A stretch of DNA of 64,000 bases from Hevea brasiliensis (taxonomy: Eukaryota; Streptophyta; Magnoliopsida; Malpighiales; Euphorbiaceae): positions 28,846,843-28,910,842 of the forward strand of contig NC_079505.1 of NCBI RefSeq assembly GCF_030052815.1, given 5' to 3'. The notes under the pieces are model-generated. The model was not told the DNA's origin and did not search any database. It worked only from the letters and a program-made list of their open reading frames with translations. Positions 60,712-64,000 of the stretch are shown piece by piece; the first letter of the stretch is position 1; every line of letters begins with the position of its first letter. A program made the translations under genes and the position numbers.

Positions 60712-61578
60712 ATGGACATTCCTTCCGTAGTTTTATCCTTCTTGTCCTTCATAGAAGCAAGATACTCAGGCGCCCTTTCCAAAGGCCCATCCTTTGGCGT
60801 GGAAACACTTTCCTTTGCCTCTATCAGCTTTAGTCTTCCTTTTCTGTTTAGCTATTTTCTTGGAAGGACCAGGAATCTGAGGTTTCTTTTTCTTATTGCC
60901 CTTCTTCTTGTTGGACTTTCCAGCAGAAGAAGATGCAACCAAAGCTACCTCTTTCCTTTTATTGCCTGGGATATTCTTTTGGGCAATAACTAGCATGTTG
61001 AGTAAACCAGCTAAGGTGCATTCCTGTTTAGTCATATGAAAATTTGTCACAAAATTCCCAAAAGACTCAGGAAGGGACTGAAGGATCAAATCTGTCTGTA
61101 GTTGGAAATCCATGTTGAAGTCAAGATGTTCCAACTGCTCAATCAGCCGAATCATCTTGTGGACATGATCCCCAACATTCTGTCTCTCAGACATCGTCAT
61201 ACGGAATAGCTGTCTAGATATCTCATACCTAGCATTCCTGCTGTGCTCACCATACAACTCTTGTAGGTGAAGGACGATCTCACTCGCACTCTGCATGTTC
61301 TCATGTTACTTCTGTAACTCATTACTCATAGAAGCAAGCATGTAACACTTAGCTCTCATATCATGCTCCTTCCATTTGTCCAAAGTATCATGTTCCTCTT
61401 GTGTGGCCTCTGGAGGTAAGGGACCAGGAACATTTGAATCTAGAACATATCCTATATGTTCAAGATTCAGGACAAGCTTCAAATTTCTTAGCCAATCAGA
61501 CAGATTTGGTCCTGTCAACTTATTGTGATCAAGTATGCTTGCAAGGATATTGGATGGTGGTGGTTATTTTGTGCTCAT
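60712..61578 (-). pseudogene. Copia #2 gag (two early stops)
   Basis: ATG at 61578-61576, but codon 5 is TAA (61566-61564) where copia #1 has CAA. A second TAA (61308-61306) also replaces a CAA. The remaining gag core matches copia #1 and is longer, including FQLQTDLILQSLPESFGNF. The zinc knuckle after KCFH is frame-disturbed (60800-60775). Both stops are C-to-T changes on the coding strand. Confidence 0.88.
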
Positions 61579-63354
61579 TTTTATCAGAAAATTAACTGCA
61601 GAAAATAACCAGATTAATTAGTAAATGTATCATGTAATTAACCAAAATGATTATGGTCTTTTAATCAAATTGGTCCTCCCACTAACTTAGCAAATCCTAC
61701 ACTTCCAAAGTAGGAAACGGAAATCCTAGTTGGATGGATTTCTAGTGGGTGATTGAATTCTTATAATTCTATTGATCATCCTCAGGTACATCCATTATTG
61801 GAATTACAATAAACTATAAGTGAGCAACTCCTTGCCCATCACATCTCATGTGAGGTTCAATCCTTTACCTAGCCCCTAATGCTCAAAATCTCAGGTACAT
61901 CCATTATTGACTTATCTTGCATTAGTTAAGTTGATCCCATTGAGCCAGTAATTATGCAAATAATTTTAATGTCCTCAGGTACATCCAATATTGGCCACTA
62001 AACCATTTATATATTTACAACATCTCATGCTTAACAATTATTCTTAAGAAAATCTCTTAAATTAATTGCATCTTATGCAACTATTTAAAATTTCTTAAAA
62101 TAATTGCCCCAATGGAGGGCCTATGTTATAATTACTTTAATTATAGCATTTCCAACTTAATCATTTGTTTGGAAGATTTTATGGTCATTCTAATTACTAT
62201 TAAGGTCTCACTTTTCACATTATACAATTAGCATGCATATATCATATAATAGCATACATTCCCATACATCTCATGCATTCATGGATAAGCAATAAATATG
62301 GTATGATCATGGACTTTCTAAGGGATTCAATTCTGAGCCACCAAGATTTGAATCAGGGCATTCCTAGGTGCATTTCATTCATTCATTCATTTTACAAGAG
62401 TTGTTGAAGGAGTACATAATCAACACTTGATCTTGAATTCCTCCCACTGGTCCCACCAATGCTCTTGACCTCCTTGAACTTCTTGCACTCCAATATTACA
62501 TGGTAATCCTTGGCATACCAAGGTGAATTTACAAGAACTTAAATAAATGAAATTACAACCCAAAAATTATTACAAGCTTAATAATACATGCCCAAAATAA
62601 ATTAAAATAAATTAATTAATTTACAATCCTAAAGAAACATAAAAGAAATAAATCCAATCACATTGGTCTTTTATAGTCCATGATCATCCATCATGCATAT
62701 CACTATTTAACAATTAAATAAAACATACATACTTAAATTAAATTGAATATCTCATATTCAACTTAAAAATCCAGATTTGAATATGATTCAAATAAATTTA
62801 AAAATTCAGATTTGAATCTCATTCAAACAAATTTAAAAATTCAGATTTGAATCACATTCAAACAACTTTAAAAATTCAGATTTGAATCACATTCAAACAT
62901 TTTTTAAAAAATCAGATTTGAATCACATTCAAATATTTTTTAAAAAATCAGATCTGAATTTTATTCAATCAATTTTAAAAAATCAGATTTAAATATGATT
63001 TAAACAACTTTAAAAATTCATATTTGAATCACATTCAAACAACTTTTAAAATTCAGATTTGAATCACATTCAAACAATTTTTAAAATTCTGATTTGAATC
63101 ATAATTTAATTGTGTGATTAAAATTACTAATTAAACACTTTAATTAGTCAAAGAATAGGCCTTAGATCATACAACAATTGCAGAATTAAAAGCCAAACCT
63201 TGAACCACCCATGGTAGCCAAACCATGCGCACCATTGATGGTGTTTTTTTAAAGTATGCCGCCACCTTGCTTTGCAACCAGCAATGATCTTTTGATCTCA
63301 TGATCAAACACACAATTAAATCATATAATCAACAATCTAAATGGCAAATATAGT
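61579..63354 (-). other. Leader of copia #2
   Basis: About 1.8 kb without a gene. It repeats the features of the copia #1 leader: three copies of the CTCAGGTACATCC motif (61780-61995) and the dyad array (62769-63110). Confidence 0.7.
62769..63110 (-). repeat. Dyad array of copia #2 leader
   Basis: About ten units with TTTGAAT-NNN-ATTCAAA dyads, one more than in copia #1. The extra unit (near 62915-62940) sits beside the TTTTTTAAAAAATCAG linker. Confidence 0.85.
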
Positions 63355-63367
63355 GGCTCTGATACTA
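63355..63367 (-). other. Primer binding site of copia #2
   Basis: TAGTATCAGAGCC in element orientation, one G-to-A change from copia #1, two bases from the 5' LTR. Confidence 0.8.
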
Positions 63368-63369
63368 AT

Positions 63370-64000
63370 TGAAGGAACAGAAGCGTAAAAAACACAAGTT
63401 TATACCATTGAATTCAAAATTTTCACCTAGGGTCACATGCATCATGCAAGATTTATTTTTATCTATTTGATTTCAATGATAAACAACATATTAAAACTCT
63501 TTTAATATATTTTTGGATCTGTATTTGCCATTTAAGATTTTAAAATTAATCAGATTAATTTTAGAACCCTAGATTAAATCAAGAACAATTACACTAACCT
63601 CTTGATGCACTGCAGTGTGTCTGCGCCTTTGAGATTCGCCTTCAAGACACCAGATGTTGTCCCTCTAGCTTGTCCACACCAAGAACACCTATGGCAGCCC
63701 TTGAACAGCTTCTAAAGCTTTTTCTATTAATCAGAAATTCAAGTTCTGCCTTTTAAGAGATTAGAGATGTAAACAGGACACTAGAAACAATTTCTAGTGT
63801 TCTTAATTCAAGAGATTGATGGCTAATCTCTTTGAATTGATGAGAGATGAAGAAGAATAGATGAAAAGCCTCAAAGTGGCATGACAAAGGAGAGGAGTGG
63901 CTGCTGGTTATATTTTATTTTCTCATAACAACACTTAAATAGCTAGGTTAACACATTAAACCCTTGCCACATGTCACCCTTTTATTAGCTCTAGGTTTAA
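63370..64000 (-). repeat. Copia #2 5' LTR (cut by window end)
   Basis: TGAAGGAACAGAAGCGTAAA onward, matching the first 630 bp of 51779-53886 closely. It shares private changes with that LTR (for example ACACAAGTTTATACC) that copia #1 lacks, which confirms the pair. Confidence 0.9.

Larger units (their letters stand above)
41514..64000 (+). mobile_element. Ty3/gypsy element C, with copia #2 in its 3' LTR
   Basis: 5' LTR 41514-44567, internal region 44568-49504, 3' LTR from 49505, cut at 51778 by copia #2 and not resumed before the window end. Domain order and C-terminal chromodomain match gypsy A, but LTRs are shorter (about 3.05 kb) and diverged. Many stops, two internal tandem duplications and one small insertion show it is older or less constrained than gypsy A. 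Confidence 0.87.
51779..64000 (-). mobile_element. Ty1/copia element #2, containing a reversed gypsy solo LTR
   Basis: Same family as copia #1. Plus-strand layout: 3' LTR 51779-53886, pol C-terminus 53901-54150, solo gypsy A-type LTR 54151-57841, rest of pol and gag to 61578, leader, primer site at 63355-63367, and 5' LTR from 63370 running off the window. It retains the protease region that copia #1 lost. Right-hand flank and TSD are outside the window. Confidence 0.9.

Noticed and set aside
1..64000. A new defence system, biosynthetic cluster or host gene in the window
   Set aside because: Every recognisable coding stretch belongs to gag or pol of LTR elements or to the LINE; I found nothing else with protein-family support.

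Overview
This is a window of plant nuclear heterochromatin made almost entirely of nested, decayed retrotransposons. I see no convincing host gene, tRNA, rRNA or CRISPR array. The plant origin rests on chromodomain-bearing Ty3/gypsy elements (Tekay/Del-like) with 3-3.7 kb LTRs, Ty1/copia elements with about 2.1 kb LTRs and initiator-Met-type primer sites, and an RTE-type LINE with a TTGAG tail. A woody eudicot is likely, but the species cannot be fixed from sequence alone.

Layout. 1-6555: two head-to-tail minus-strand gypsy LTRs (family D). The first carries a 5'-truncated RTE LINE (1665-3229) with a 10-bp target-site duplication. 6556-8299: a plus-strand copia LTR cut at the family D junction. 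8300-9388: gene-free sequence with a cluster of 17-nt palindromes. 9389-41513 and beyond the window: gypsy B, a gag-only element without pol. Its 5' LTR holds a solo copia LTR (10439-12530) and a rearranged copia #1 complex (13412-24443). Its 3' LTR is split by gypsy A (28622-40843, complete, with TSD) and then by gypsy C (from 41514). Gypsy C's own 3' LTR is split by copia #2 (51779 to the window end), which in turn carries a minus-strand solo LTR of the gypsy A family (54151-57841, with TSD). Nesting is therefore four deep: B > C > copia #2 > solo A-type LTR.

Every polyprotein is broken by stops, frameshifts or deletions, so nothing here looks autonomous. Where two copies can be compared, most in-frame stops are C-to-T or G-to-A changes (CAA/CAG to TAA/TAG, TGG to TAG), as expected for long-methylated repeats. 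The most informative structures are a recombination-generated tandem duplication with a chimeric copia LTR (12398-24443), a stem-loop kept at the same place in three diverged gypsy LTR families, an array of short dyads in the copia leader, and a cluster of 17-nt palindromes near 8.6 kb.
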